Shown here: one piece after another, positions 1 to 9,148 of the stretch
How positions within the stretch are numbered: position 1 is the first letter of the stretch
Layout of the letters: each line of letters begins with the position of its first letter
NCBI RefSeq assembly: GCF_006385685.1
Contig: NZ_VFRP01000017.1
Span: 1-64,000 of the forward strand
Length of the DNA: 64,000 bases
From: Amaricoccus solimangrovi
GTDB lineage: Bacteria; Pseudomonadota; Alphaproteobacteria; Rhodobacterales; Rhodobacteraceae
Direction: 5' to 3'
Notes under the pieces: generated by a model
Seen by the model: only the letters and a program-made list of their open reading frames with translations
Told to the model about the DNA's origin: nothing
Database searches by the model: none
Translations under genes and position numbers: made by a program

Positions 1-59
1 GCCGAGGCGTGGATATTCATCGCCCATATCCGCGTCCTGACCAGGCGCCTCGCAAGGTA

Positions 60-343
60 TTGGCACGGCGCGTAGAGTTTCGAGTCCGGCTCTGAGGGAA
101 ATCCAGTCCTACATCGCCTATGACGATATAATGGCCGCCGCGAAGGTGGCGAACCGCATTCGGCAGAGCACCGAGATGCTCGCGGACCACCCGATGCTGG
201 GGCGGGAGTGGGACGGGCATACCCGCGCGCTGGTCGTCTCTGGCCTGCCCTACCGCGTTCACTACAGGATCAATGAACGCGCCGGCGTCGTGGAAATCAT
301 CACCGTGGCGCATACGAGCCGGAAGTCGCCGCGGCTTGAATAG
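60..343 (+). pseudogene. ParE/RelE-family toxin, probably broken by an N-terminal frameshift
   Basis: The readable C-terminal part (ATG at 131, 70 residues) contains the family's middle helix and a C-terminal core in which LPYRVHYRI is followed by ITVAHTSR, as in ParE/RelE mRNA-interferase-like or gyrase-targeting toxins (usually about 95 residues). The frame stays open upstream and reads SPALREIQSYIAYDD before the ATG, which is normal ParE N-terminal sequence, but it has no start codon there. In another frame a TTG at 60-62 gives MARRVEF, the strand that normally precedes SPAL. The two join with an indel near 81-82. So it is probably a frameshifted toxin; a short product from 131 is the alternative. 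No antitoxin is recognisable in the bases before it. Confidence 0.5.
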
Positions 344-355
344 TCCCGAGGTCCC

Positions 356-3079
356 TCACTCGAAATCGTAGGTGAACCCCTCCGCCCCCGCGCCCACGGT
401 CACGCGCGAGAGTTTTCCCCCCTCCAGCGCCCGGCGCAGCACGCCCCGGCTCAGTTCCGGCAGCAGCGTGTTGGTCAGGATCGCGTCGATCATCCGTCCG
501 CCGGATTCCACCTCCACGCAGCGCGCGCGCACCAGGCCGAGCACGCCCTCCCCGATCACCAGTTCCGCCTCGTGGCGCTCCATCAGCTGCCGGCGGATCC
601 GGGCGAAGCGGGCGGTGGCGATCCGGTCGATCATGTCGTCGTCGAGCGGATAGTAGGGGATCGTCACGACGCGGCCGAGGAAGGCCGGCGGGAACACCTC
701 GAGCAGCGGCGGGCGGAGTGCCTTGTCGAGCCCCTCGACCCCCTCGCGACGGCGGCCGTTCTCCGTCGCGCGCATGATGACCTCGGAGCCGACGTTGGAG
801 GTGAGCAGGATCAGGCAGTTCTTGAAGTCGATCCGCCGCCCCTCGCTGTCGTCCATCATCCCCTTGTCGAACACCTGGAAGAAGATCTCGTGCACGTCCG
901 GATGCGCCTTCTCGACCTCGTCGAGCAGCACGACGGAATAGGGCCTGCGCCGCACCGCCTCGGTCAGCACGCCGCCCTTGCCGTAGCCGACATAGCCGGG
1001 CGGCGCGCCCTTCAGCAGCGAGACGGTGTGCGCCTCCTGGAATTCGGACATGTTGATCGTGATCAGGTTCTGCTCGCCGCCGTAGAGCGTTTCGGCGAGC
1101 GCGAGCGCGGTCTCGGTCTTGCCGACGCCCGAGGGGCCGCAGAGCAGGAAGACGCCGACCGGCTTCTCCGGCGGGCCGAGGCCGGCGCGGCTGGTCTGCA
1201 CGCGGGAAGCGATCATCTCCATCGCATGGTCCTGGCCGACGACGCGCTCACCGAGGATCGCGGCGAGGCCGAGCGCCTTTTCGGTCTGGCTCGTCAGCAT
1301 CCGGCCCGTCGGGATGCCGGTCCAGTCGCGCACCACCGCCGCCACCGCGTCGCGGTCGACCGAGGGCAGGATCAGCGGGGACTCGCCCTGGACTCCGGCG
1401 AGCTCGGTCATCAGCCCCTTGAGCTCGGCGAGAACGGCCTCGCGGTCGGGCGGGGCCTCGTCGCCTGAAACCTGCTCCCCCGCCGCTTCCTCGAGGGGCG
1501 CCCCCTCGGAGGCTTCGTCGCCGGCGACGGGATCGAGCGGCGCGCCCGCGCCGCGCAGCCGGGCGCGGAGCGCGAGGACGCGGGCGACGAGGTCGCGCTC
1601 CTTCTCCCAGCGCGCCTCCGCTTCCGCGATCTCGCCTTCGAGCGTGGCGAATTCCGCCTCGAGCCTGTCCCGCCGCGCCTCGGTGTCGAGCCCGATCGCC
1701 GCCTCGCGCCCGAGGATGCCGCGCTCCACCTCGAGCATCGCCCGGCGGTGGCGCAGGTCCTCGACCTCGGCCGGGGTGGCGTGCTGCGAGACCGCGACGC
1801 GGGCGCAGGCGGTGTCGATGAGGCTCACCGCCTTGTCGGGCAGCTGCCGCGCCGGGATGTAGCGGTGCGAGAGCGAAACCGCCGCCTCGATCGCCTCGTC
1901 GAGGATCTGGACCTCGTGATGCGCCTCCAGCACGCCCGCCACGCCGCGCAGCATCCGCGCCGCCGAGGCCTCGTCGGGTTCCTCGACCTTCACCACCTGG
2001 AAGCGGCGGGTGAGCGCCGCGTCGGACTCGATATGCTGCTTGTATTCGGCCCAGGTGGTCGCGGCGATGGTGCGCAGTTCGCCGCGCGCCAGCGCGGGTT
2101 TCAGCAGGTTCGCCGCGTCCCCGGTCCCGGCCGCGCCGCCGGCGCCGATCAGCGTATGCGCCTCGTCGATGAAGAGGATGATGGGCGTCTCCGAGGACTG
2201 CACCTCGTCGATCACGGCGCGGAGCCGCTTCTCGAACTCGCCCTTGACGCTCGCGCCGGCCTGCATGAGCCCGATGTCGAGCGCGCGGAGGCTCACGCCT
2301 TCGAGGCCGGGCGGCACGTCCCCTTCCGCGATCCGGAGCGCGAAGCCCTCCACGACGGCGGTCTTGCCCACGCCGGCCTCGCCGGTCAGGATCGGGTTGT
2401 TCTGCCGCCGCCGCGTCAGCACGTCGATGATCTGGCGGATCTCGGGATCGCGGCCGATCACCGGGTCGATCCTGCCCGCCCGCGCCCGCTCGGTCAGATC
2501 GGTCGCGTAGCGCGCGAGGGCGGACTCGGCCCCGGAAGCGCGGCGCGGCGCGGGCGCGGCTTCCGCGGAGGGGGCCGGGCCGCCCTCGATCGAGCCCGCG
2601 AGCACCTCGTCGAGCCGCGCGCCGATCGCCTCCGTGTCGATCCGGTCGAATTCGCCGCTGATGCGCCCAAGCAGCCCCTCGAGCACCGGCACCCTGAGCG
2701 CGGCGAGCAGGATGTAGGCCGAGCGCACCGTCTCGTCGCGGGCGTGGAGCGCGCCGTAGCTCATCCCCTCCTGGATCGCGTGGAACACGTGGTCGGAGAA
2801 ATCCTGGATCGAGGTCGCACCATAGGGGAGCCGGTCGAGCGCCCCGGTCATGTCCGCCGCGAGCCGGCCCGCGTCCACGCCGGATTCCGCGAGGATCAGC
2901 GCCACGTCGCCCCGGTCGATGAGCGCCAGCTGCTCGATGAAATGGGCGAGTTCGACGTAAGGGTTGCCGCGCAGCTTCGCGGTGTCGGCCGCCGCCTTGA
3001 ACGCGCGCTGACAGGCCGGGTCGAGCCGCGCCACCAGTTCCTTGCGCTTGAACACCTGCGACGACGAGCGCTCGGCCAC
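356..3079 (-). CDS. clpV: Type VI secretion AAA+ ATPase ClpV (TssH), 907 aa
   Basis: ClpV disassembles the contracted TssB/TssC sheath after firing so that subunits can be reused; it is a cytoplasmic hexamer. The protein has the Clp N-terminal repeat region (about residues 10-150), a first AAA+ domain with Walker A GEAGVGKT near residue 231, a central coiled-coil segment rich in Glu/Arg, and a second AAA+ domain with GPSGVGKT near residue 648, then a ClpB-type C-terminal D2-small domain. The length fits ClpV. The start is taken as GTG (MAERSSSQVFK) preceded by a GGAAAGGA stretch; the frame stays open far upstream, but that part lies antisense to the kinase gene and is not protein-like. The gene is divergent from the main T6SS operon with a 135-bp gap. 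Confidence 0.93.
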   Translation of the reverse strand: MAERSSSQVFKRKELVARLDPACQRAFKAAADTAKLRGNPYVELAHFIEQLALIDRGDVALILAESGVDAGRLAADMTGALDRLPYGATSIQDFSDHVFHAIQEGMSYGALHARDETVRSAYILLAALRVPVLEGLLGRISGEFDRIDTEAIGARLDEVLAGSIEGGPAPSAEAAPAPRRASGAESALARYATDLTERARAGRIDPVIGRDPEIRQIIDVLTRRRQNNPILTGEAGVGKTAVVEGFALRIAEGDVPPGLEGVSLRALDIGLMQAGASVKGEFEKRLRAVIDEVQSSETPIILFIDEAHTLIGAGGAAGTGDAANLLKPALARGELRTIAATTWAEYKQHIESDAALTRRFQVVKVEEPDEASAARMLRGVAGVLEAHHEVQILDEAIEAAVSLSHRYIPARQLPDKAVSLIDTACARVAVSQHATPAEVEDLRHRRAMLEVERGILGREAAIGLDTEARRDRLEAEFATLEGEIAEAEARWEKERDLVARVLALRARLRGAGAPLDPVAGDEASEGAPLEEAAGEQVSGDEAPPDREAVLAELKGLMTELAGVQGESPLILPSVDRDAVAAVVRDWTGIPTGRMLTSQTEKALGLAAILGERVVGQDHAMEMIASRVQTSRAGLGPPEKPVGVFLLCGPSGVGKTETALALAETLYGGEQNLITINMSEFQEAHTVSLLKGAPPGYVGYGKGGVLTEAVRRRPYSVVLLDEVEKAHPDVHEIFFQVFDKGMMDDSEGRRIDFKNCLILLTSNVGSEVIMRATENGRRREGVEGLDKALRPPLLEVFPPAFLGRVVTIPYYPLDDDMIDRIATARFARIRRQLMERHEAELVIGEGVLGLVRARCVEVESGGRMIDAILTNTLLPELSRGVLRRALEGGKLSRVTVGAGAEGFTYDFE

Positions 3080-3214
3080 CGGTGTAGTCCTTTCCAATCC
3101 GGTTGATCGGAGGCACGAAATGGCATTAGCTGATGACCGACAGCCTGCCACAATCCGCTCCGATTTCAAAATGCTCCGTCGGGAAGAGGGGCCAGCGGGA
3201 GGGGGGAGCACCGG
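3080..3214. promoter_or_regulatory. Divergent intergenic region between clpV and the kinase-led T6SS operon
   Basis: This 135-bp gap is the only place from which both T6SS transcription units can start. It is AT-richer than its flanks in the middle (3105-3180). A purine-rich GGGAGGGGGGAG stretch just before 3215 is the ribosome binding site of the kinase gene. I looked for a sigma-54 type GG-N10-GC element and for clean -35/-10 pairs and found none that is convincing. Confidence 0.4.
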
Positions 3215-5317
3215 ATGATCGAACCGTTGCCGGGCGACATCTTTCGCAAGGGGCAGGTGCTCAACAACACCTACGAGATCGAGGGCGTGCTCGGGCGTGG
3301 CGGCACCGGCGAGGTCTATCGCGCACGCAACCAGATCACCGGCCGCGTGGTCGCGCTCAAGGCCCTGAACCGCGCCTTTTCCGCCAACGACGCCTATATC
3401 GAACTGATGAAGCGCGAGGAGGAGATGCGCGCGATCGCCTCCGACGCGGTGGTGCGCTACACCGACTGCAGCCGCAGCGCCGAGGGGCATGTCTATCTGG
3501 TGATGGACTATGTCGACGGCACGCCGCTCTCGGACTGGCTGGAGGCGGGCGGGGCCGATCCGGGCGACCTGATGACCGTCGCCCGCCGGGTCTCCGAGGG
3601 GCTCGTCGCGACCCATGCCCGCAACATCGTCCACCGCGACCTCTCGCCCGACAACATCATCCTGCGCGGCGGCGATCCGGGCCAGGCGGTGATCATCGAC
3701 TTCGGCATCGCCAAGGATGCCAACGCGGGCGCGCGCACGATCGTGGGCGACGGTTTCGCCGGCAAGTACGAATACGCCGCGCCCGAGCAGATGAACGGCC
3801 ACGCCGAGCCGCGCTCGGACCTCTACGCGCTCGGCGCGCTGCTGCTCGCCACCTTCCGGGGCCAGGTGCCGGACGCTGGCGGCTCGCCCGGCGCGATCGT
3901 CGCCTCGAAGCAGCGCCCGCTCGACACGGGCGGCGTGCCGGAGCCGCTGCGCGGGCTGATCGAGCGGCTGGCCGACCCCGATCCGGCCCGGCGGCCGCCG
4001 AGCGCGGCGGCGGTCCTCTCGGAGATCGACGCGCTCGGCAAGCCTTCGCCGGAGCGGGGGAAACCGGAGCGGGGAAAGCCCGCGCCGGAGAAGGGGCGGC
4101 GGTCCCGCTGGCCGCTGGCGGCGGCGGTCCTGCTCGTGGCCGCGCTCGCGGGGCTCGGCTGGTGGCTCGCGCGGCCCGGGGTTCCGCCGGTCGCGCGGCC
4201 CTATGTCTTCACCGCCGAGCGGACCGGCGACGGCGCGGCGCGGCTCTCGGGCGACGTGCCCGACGCGGCGGCGGGCAAGGCGGTGGCCGAGGCCTTCGCC
4301 GCCGCGACCGGCGCCACGCCCGAGCCCGACGCGCTCACCCTGGCCTCCGGGCAGCCGGTGGCGGACTGGGGCGCGGCGGTCGCGGCGCTCATCACCGCCG
4401 CCGCGCCGCTCGAGGAATGGCGGCTCGACGTCTCGGACCGCGACGCGGGCCTCGTCGGCGTGGCGCCGGACGCGACCGGGCGGGCGGCGGTGGAGGCGGG
4501 CTTCGCCTCCGCGGCGACCGGGGCCGGGCTGGTCCCCCACGCGCGGATCGCGACCGGGCCGCTCCGGCTGACACCGGCGATGGTCGAGGCGGCGGTGAAG
4601 CCGCTCGCCGATTGCGGTCCGCTCATTGCCGCGCCGCCCTCGGGCGGCGACGTCTATCCGATGGGCGCGGAGGTCGCGGTGCGGGGGAGTGTCGCCTCCG
4701 ACGAGACCCGGCGGAAACTCGGCGCCGCCCTCGCCGGGGCGATCGGCGACCGTGTGGCGCGCGCCGAGCCGGTGGTGCTCAACCCTGCGATCTGCGGCGT
4801 CGCCGGCCTGCTGCCGGCGGTGTCGGCGGGAACGGGGTCGATCTCGGTCGGGCTCGGCTTCGGCGGGCGCGACGAGAAGAACCTGACCGGGATCTACGCG
4901 ACCGGCGACAATCCCGTCATCGACGTGCTCCTGCCCGCCGAGCCCGGCGACGGCCATCTCTGGGTGGTGATCGCCGACGTGACCGGCAATCTCTACAACC
5001 TGCTGCCCCGGCTGAGCCAGCCCGCCACCGCCGTGGCGGATCTCGGCACCGTCGCGGGCGGCGTGCGGCGCGTGCGCGTCGCCTATGGCGAGGCGGAGGC
5101 GCGCGCGGATCCCGCCTCCCGGCTGTCCTTCCGGGTCGACGACACCTTCGGCAAGAGCCTCGTCATCGTCTTTCGCACCGACCGGCCGCTCTTCGACACG
5201 CTCAGGCCCACGACGGAGACCATCGCCTCCTTCGCGGCGGATCTCGACGCCGTGCTCCGCGAGGGGCGGGTGACGATCCTCGCGGTCGCCACGCAGCTGC
5301 TCGACACGCGGGAATAA
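3215..5317 (+). CDS. Membrane-anchored Ser/Thr protein kinase of the T6SS (PpkA-like), 700 aa
   Basis: The N-terminal kinase domain (about residues 20-275) shows the glycine loop GRGGTGEV (27-34), the catalytic Lys49 in ALKAL, HRDLSPDN near residue 139 and DFGIAK near 162, so it should be active. A basic Pro/Lys linker is followed by one membrane span at about 299-319 and a large periplasmic part. That part ends with a DUF4384-like segment (GIYATGDNPVIDVLL to the C-terminus). In other T6SS clusters such kinases phosphorylate the FHA scaffold to trigger assembly; the fha gene here is at 12787. No PP2C phosphatase partner (PppA) is present. It heads the plus-strand operon and has a strong RBS. 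Confidence 0.88.
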   Translation: MIEPLPGDIFRKGQVLNNTYEIEGVLGRGGTGEVYRARNQITGRVVALKALNRAFSANDAYIELMKREEEMRAIASDAVVRYTDCSRSAEGHVYLVMDYVDGTPLSDWLEAGGADPGDLMTVARRVSEGLVATHARNIVHRDLSPDNIILRGGDPGQAVIIDFGIAKDANAGARTIVGDGFAGKYEYAAPEQMNGHAEPRSDLYALGALLLATFRGQVPDAGGSPGAIVASKQRPLDTGGVPEPLRGLIERLADPDPARRPPSAAAVLSEIDALGKPSPERGKPERGKPAPEKGRRSRWPLAAAVLLVAALAGLGWWLARPGVPPVARPYVFTAERTGDGAARLSGDVPDAAAGKAVAEAFAAATGATPEPDALTLASGQPVADWGAAVAALITAAAPLEEWRLDVSDRDAGLVGVAPDATGRAAVEAGFASAATGAGLVPHARIATGPLRLTPAMVEAAVKPLADCGPLIAAPPSGGDVYPMGAEVAVRGSVASDETRRKLGAALAGAIGDRVARAEPVVLNPAICGVAGLLPAVSAGTGSISVGLGFGGRDEKNLTGIYATGDNPVIDVLLPAEPGDGHLWVVIADVTGNLYNLLPRLSQPATAVADLGTVAGGVRRVRVAYGEAEARADPASRLSFRVDDTFGKSLVIVFRTDRPLFDTLRPTTETIASFAADLDAVLREGRVTILAVATQLLDTRE

Positions 5318-5418
5318 GACGGGGTTCCGGCGCCGCCGCTCCCGGAAACTTGCGCGGAAGGGGGTTTCGCGGGTACACTGGGATCATTGCGCCCGGGAAT
5401 TCCTTGGAGAAACGGGAC

Positions 5419-6582
5419 GTGTTCGATTTCGAGCCCTGGCTCGCGCCGATCGGCGAGCCGAACCCATCCGGCAAGGAACTGAACGGCGAGCCTCGTTTCG
5501 ACGCGCTCCTCCGCATGACGCGCCCGACGGTCGAGGTGGTACGCGATCCGCGCAACAACAATCCGGTGTCGCGCGTGGTCGAGCCGGTCGACTGGTCCGC
5601 GGTGCTCACCGAGGCCGAGGCGCTGCGCGGCGAGGGGCGCGACCTGCGGCTCCTCGTCGTCGTCGCCCGCGCGCTCGCGAATGAGCGCGGCTTCGAGGGG
5701 CTGGCCGACGGGTTGACCCTGATCGCCCGCACGCTCGAGGAACACTGGGACACGCTTTATCCGCGCCTCGGCTCGGGAGCGACCCCGCGCGAGGCGGCGC
5801 AGCGGCGGGTGAGCACGCTGCTCACGCTGCAGATGGACCGCGACGGCGAGGGGCTGCTCGCCGATCTGCGCGGCCGCGTCGCCTTCGCCTCGCCGGCGCT
5901 CGACCCGGTGACCGGGCGCGGGCTCGAACGCGCCGCGCTCGACAGCCGCGCCGCGCTCGGCGAGGCGGCGCCGGGCATGGGCGAGCAGGAGCGCGCGGCC
6001 TTCGTCGCCGAGCACGAACGGCTGGTCAGCGCCGTCGCCACCGCCTGCGCCGCCCAGGCCGACCAGGCGCCGGCGGAGATGGCGGCGCTCGCCGCCCGGG
6101 CCGGCGCCGCCTGCGACGCGCTGACGATGCTCGAACGCGTGCTCGCCGAACGGCTCGGGACCGCGGTGCCGCTCGCCGATCTCGGCCGGAGCCTCGCCCG
6201 GATGCGGACGCCGCTGGAGCGGAGCCTGAAGGCCGCGGCCGCCGGGAACACCGCCGCCGCGCCCCAGGACCCGGCGCCGGCGGCCGCGGCGCCCGCCCCG
6301 CTCGGCGGGGGGGCGAGCCTCGCGCCGGCCGCCGCCAGCCCGGTCCCGCCCGGGCGGCTCGCCACGCGGCAGGACGTGATCGCCTGCCTCGACCGGATCA
6401 TCGAATTCTACGACCGCGTGGAACCGGCCAGCCCGGTTCCTTTTCTCGCACGCCGGATGCGCCGGATGGTGCCGATGGATTTCCTCGAACTCATGGAGGA
6501 TCTCGCCCCCTCCGGTCTCAAGGAATTCCGCTCCCTCGCCGGACTCGCGGACGACAAGAAGGCTTCTCGCAACTCGGGGTGA
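5419..6582 (+). CDS. tssA: TssA, T6SS baseplate/sheath-assembly protein, 387 aa
   Basis: TssA primes and caps tail polymerisation in the cytoplasm. The N-terminal ImpA-type domain is clear (FDFEPWLAPIGEPNPSG, then LEEHWDTLYPRL near residue 115). An Ala/Pro-rich linker around residues 275-315 separates it from a C-terminal helical domain containing RAxxCLDRIIEFYxxxEPASPVPFLARR-type sequence, which is typical of short TssA proteins. The start is GTG at 5419, with GGAGA about 10 bases upstream; the frame is open earlier, but that part is out-of-frame shadow of the kinase gene. It ends 6 bp before tssB. Confidence 0.9.
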   Translation: MFDFEPWLAPIGEPNPSGKELNGEPRFDALLRMTRPTVEVVRDPRNNNPVSRVVEPVDWSAVLTEAEALRGEGRDLRLLVVVARALANERGFEGLADGLTLIARTLEEHWDTLYPRLGSGATPREAAQRRVSTLLTLQMDRDGEGLLADLRGRVAFASPALDPVTGRGLERAALDSRAALGEAAPGMGEQERAAFVAEHERLVSAVATACAAQADQAPAEMAALAARAGAACDALTMLERVLAERLGTAVPLADLGRSLARMRTPLERSLKAAAAGNTAAAPQDPAPAAAAPAPLGGGASLAPAAASPVPPGRLATRQDVIACLDRIIEFYDRVEPASPVPFLARRMRRMVPMDFLELMEDLAPSGLKEFRSLAGLADDKKASRNSG

Positions 6583-6588
6583 CAGGAC

Positions 6589-7119
6589 ATGGCGGAAAGC
6601 AAGGCGAAGGTCATCGAACGCAACCGCGCGCCCCGCGTGCAGATCGCGTATGATGTCGAGCATTATGGCAGCCCGACGACGATCGAACTTCCGTTCGTGA
6701 TGGGCGTGATGGCGGGCCTCGCCGGCGCCTCCGAGACGCCGGAGGCGGCGAAGCCGGTCACCGACCGCGCCTTCGTCGACGTCGACGCCGGGCGGTTCCC
6801 GAAGTTCATGGAGGCGCTGGCACCCCGGGTGAAGGCGCGGGTGCGGAACACGCTGCCAAAGGCCGAGGGCGCGGAAGGCGAGGAGGAACTCGCGGTCGAT
6901 CTCAGCTTCCGCTCGATGGGCGACTTCGCCCCCGACAGGATCGCCGAGCAGGTGCCCCAGCTCGCCGAGCTTCTCAGGATGCGCCGCCAGCTCGAGGAAC
7001 TCCTGGGCTTCATGGACGGGCGGGTGGACGCCGAGAAGCGGATCGCGGCGCTCCTCAACAACGAGCCCCTGCTCGCGAAGATCGCGAACGAGGCCGTCTC
7101 GGGCGAGAAGGAAGGCTGA
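6589..7119 (+). CDS. tssB: TssB (VipA) small sheath subunit, 176 aa
   Basis: TssB pairs with TssC to form the contractile sheath. The family signature is present: RNRAPRVQIAYDVE at the N-terminus, the ELPFVMGVMAGLAG segment around residue 35, FVDVDAGRFPKFMEALAPR, and FRSMGDFAPDRIAEQVPQL. The length is normal (about 165-180). ATG follows an ACAGGAC RBS. It is 1 bp from tssC, so the two are translated together. Confidence 0.95.
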   Translation: MAESKAKVIERNRAPRVQIAYDVEHYGSPTTIELPFVMGVMAGLAGASETPEAAKPVTDRAFVDVDAGRFPKFMEALAPRVKARVRNTLPKAEGAEGEEELAVDLSFRSMGDFAPDRIAEQVPQLAELLRMRRQLEELLGFMDGRVDAEKRIAALLNNEPLLAKIANEAVSGEKEG

Positions 7120-7120
7120 G

Positions 7121-8635
7121 ATGGGCGAGCCGGAACAGGAACAGGTCGCCGCTCCAGGCGTGGCCGAGGCCGAGGCGGTCGATCTCGGCGAATACATGGG
7201 CCATCTCGAGAAGGATTTCCGCGTCAGGGAGGACGACGGCGCGCGGCTCCGCGAGCTCGTGCGCACATTGGCGCTCGCCGCGCAGGCGCGTTCCGAGACG
7301 ACGGCGATCTCGTCGAATGCGATCAAGTCCGTGAAGTCGCTGATCGCGGGCATCGACGCGATGCTGACCGAGCAGATGAACGAGGTGATGCACGCCCCCG
7401 AGGTGCGCGAGATCGAGGGCACCTGGCGCGGCCTGTGGTATCTCGTCAACAACACCGAGACCGACCAGAAGTTGAAGATCCGGGTGATGAACATCACCAA
7501 GGGCGAGCTCGCCGACACGCTCGAGGATTACGAGGGCCAGCTCTGGGACCAGAGCCCGGTGTTCCGCAAGGTCTATACCGACGAATACTCGATGTTCGGC
7601 GGCGAGCCCTTCGGCTGCCTCGTCGGCGGCTACGAATTTTCGAACCACCCGAAGGACGTGGGTCTCCTGCGCAACATGTCGGGGATCTGCGCCTCGGCGC
7701 ACACGCCCTTCATCGCCGCCGCCTCGCCCACGCTCTTCCGGATGGAGAGCTGGCAGGAACTGCCCAATCCGCAGGATCTCCAGCAGATCGTCTCGAATCC
7801 GCGCTACGCCTCCTGGCAGTCGCTCCGGGAGAGCGAGGACAGCCGCTACATCGGCCTCACCATGCCGCGCGTGCTGGCCCGGCTCCCCTATGGCGCGGAG
7901 ACGGTGCCGGTCAAAGGGTTCGCCTTCGAGGAGGAGGTGGTCGGCGACCACGAGAAATACGTCTGGATGAACGCGGCCTTCCCGATGGGCGTCAACATCA
8001 ACCGCAGCCACAAGCTCTTCGGCTGGGGCAGCCAGATCCGGGGCGTCGAGAATGGCGGCGCGGTGCTGAACCTGCCGGTGCATACCTTCCCGACCGACGA
8101 CGGTTCGGTCGCGATGAAATGCCCGACCGAGGTCGCGATCGACGACCGGCGCGAGGCGGAGCTCGCGAAGCTCGGGCTGATGCCGATCCTGCACCGCAAG
8201 AACACCGACATCGCCGCCTTCATCGGCGCGCATTCGCTGCAGGACGACGAGGCGCGCGCCGGCCGGCTCGTCGATTCCGACGCGCAGGCGAACGAGCGGC
8301 TCTCGGCGAACCTGCCCTATCTCTTCCCGGTCTCGCGCTTCGCGCATTACCTGAAGGCGATCGCGCGCGACAAGATCGGCTCCTTCAAGGAGCGGGCGGA
8401 CATGCAGATCTGGCTCACCGAGTGGATCAACCGCTACGTCCTCGCCAATCCCGCCTTCGCCGACGACGCGGCCCGCGCGCGAAGGCCGCTCGCCGCGGCC
8501 GAGGTGCAGGTCGACAGCGTCGAAGGCCGGCCCGGCTACTACGCCGCGCGTTTCTACCTCCGCCCGCATTACCAGCTCGAAGGCATCAACGCCTCGCTCC
8601 GGCTGGTCTCCGAACTGCCGTCCGTGAAGCAATGA
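7121..8635 (+). CDS. tssC: TssC (VipB) large sheath subunit, 504 aa
   Basis: TssC is the main structural protein of the contractile sheath. Diagnostic stretches include EGTWRGLWYLVNNTE, IRVMNITKGEL, YTDEYSMFGGEPFG, YEFSNHPKDVGLLRNMS and the C-terminal LPYLFPVSRFAHYLKAIARDKIGSF region. The length matches the family (about 490-510). The last bases are followed by a small hairpin (8637-8653) before hcp. Confidence 0.96.
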   Translation: MGEPEQEQVAAPGVAEAEAVDLGEYMGHLEKDFRVREDDGARLRELVRTLALAAQARSETTAISSNAIKSVKSLIAGIDAMLTEQMNEVMHAPEVREIEGTWRGLWYLVNNTETDQKLKIRVMNITKGELADTLEDYEGQLWDQSPVFRKVYTDEYSMFGGEPFGCLVGGYEFSNHPKDVGLLRNMSGICASAHTPFIAAASPTLFRMESWQELPNPQDLQQIVSNPRYASWQSLRESEDSRYIGLTMPRVLARLPYGAETVPVKGFAFEEEVVGDHEKYVWMNAAFPMGVNINRSHKLFGWGSQIRGVENGGAVLNLPVHTFPTDDGSVAMKCPTEVAIDDRREAELAKLGLMPILHRKNTDIAAFIGAHSLQDDEARAGRLVDSDAQANERLSANLPYLFPVSRFAHYLKAIARDKIGSFKERADMQIWLTEWINRYVLANPAFADDAARARRPLAAAEVQVDSVEGRPGYYAARFYLRPHYQLEGINASLRLVSELPSVKQ

Positions 8636-8636
8636 G

Positions 8637-8653
8637 GGTCCCGCGCCGGGACC
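8637..8653 (+). terminator. Short GC hairpin between tssC and hcp (attenuator or mRNA-processing site)
   Basis: GGTCCCG and CGGGACC form a perfect 7-bp stem with a 3-base loop, 2 bp after the tssC stop codon. It is followed by ATTTC rather than a T-run, then by the strong hcp ribosome binding site AAAGGGGGG. A hairpin here could uncouple hcp from tssC and protect or end transcripts. Its effect is inferred from position only. Confidence 0.45.
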
Positions 8654-8675
8654 ATTTCAAAGGGGGGAATACGGA

Positions 8676-9125
8676 ATGAAGATCGACGGCTTTCTCAAGG
8701 TTCCCGACATTCCCGGCCCGAGCGAGCGGGACGGCCACGCCGACGAGATCGAGGTGCACCGCGTCGATTTCAACATGCACGCGCCCTACGACCCGAACAG
8801 CCTGTCGCGCCGCGGGCGGGTGGCGCTCGACCAGATCGTCTTCACCAAGCACTACGACATGGCCTCGCCCTATCTGAAGAAGGCGCTGTTCGAGAACACG
8901 CCGCTCGACGAGGTGGTCTTCGCCGCGCGGCGCACAATCGGCGGCGAGACGAGCGACTATCTCGTGGTGACGCTGACCGACGCCTCGGTGATGAGCTACC
9001 GCCTGCACCCCTCCGCCGAGGAGCCGGACGTGATCGAGGAGGAGGTCGGCTTCGCCTATCACAAGATCAAGTTCGTCTACGACAAGGACCACGAGATCGA
9101 GATGGACGTCCGCGTCGGCAAGTGA
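8676..9125 (+). CDS. hcp: Hcp (TssD) tube protein, 149 aa
   Basis: Hcp hexamers stack into the inner tube that is propelled out of the cell and can carry small effectors. The sequence is a typical Hcp1-fold: MKIDGFLKVPDIPGPS at the start, then IEVHRVDF, VFTKHYDMASPYLKKALFEN and a C-terminal beta strand HKIKFVYD. The length is slightly below the usual 160. The RBS AAAGGGGGG is the strongest in the operon, which fits the need for many copies. Confidence 0.93.
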   Translation: MKIDGFLKVPDIPGPSERDGHADEIEVHRVDFNMHAPYDPNSLSRRGRVALDQIVFTKHYDMASPYLKKALFENTPLDEVVFAARRTIGGETSDYLVVTLTDASVMSYRLHPSAEEPDVIEEEVGFAYHKIKFVYDKDHEIEMDVRVGK

Positions 9126-9148
9126 CGACGGGCGGGAGGCGCGAAGGA

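Noticed and set aside
3080-3214. Sigma-54 promoter for the T6SS operon
   Set aside because: A TGGCAT at 3121 lacks a TTGC-type element at the right distance, and the reverse strand has none either.
3080-4957. Minus-strand open frame continuing clpV upstream for over 600 codons
   Set aside because: It is antisense to the kinase gene, with Arg/Gly/His-rich unprotein-like sequence; ClpV starts cleanly at 3079 with an RBS.
5083-7518. Minus-strand open frame of about 800 codons
   Set aside because: It lies antisense to tssA, tssB and the tssC start and has low-complexity Arg/Glu sequence.
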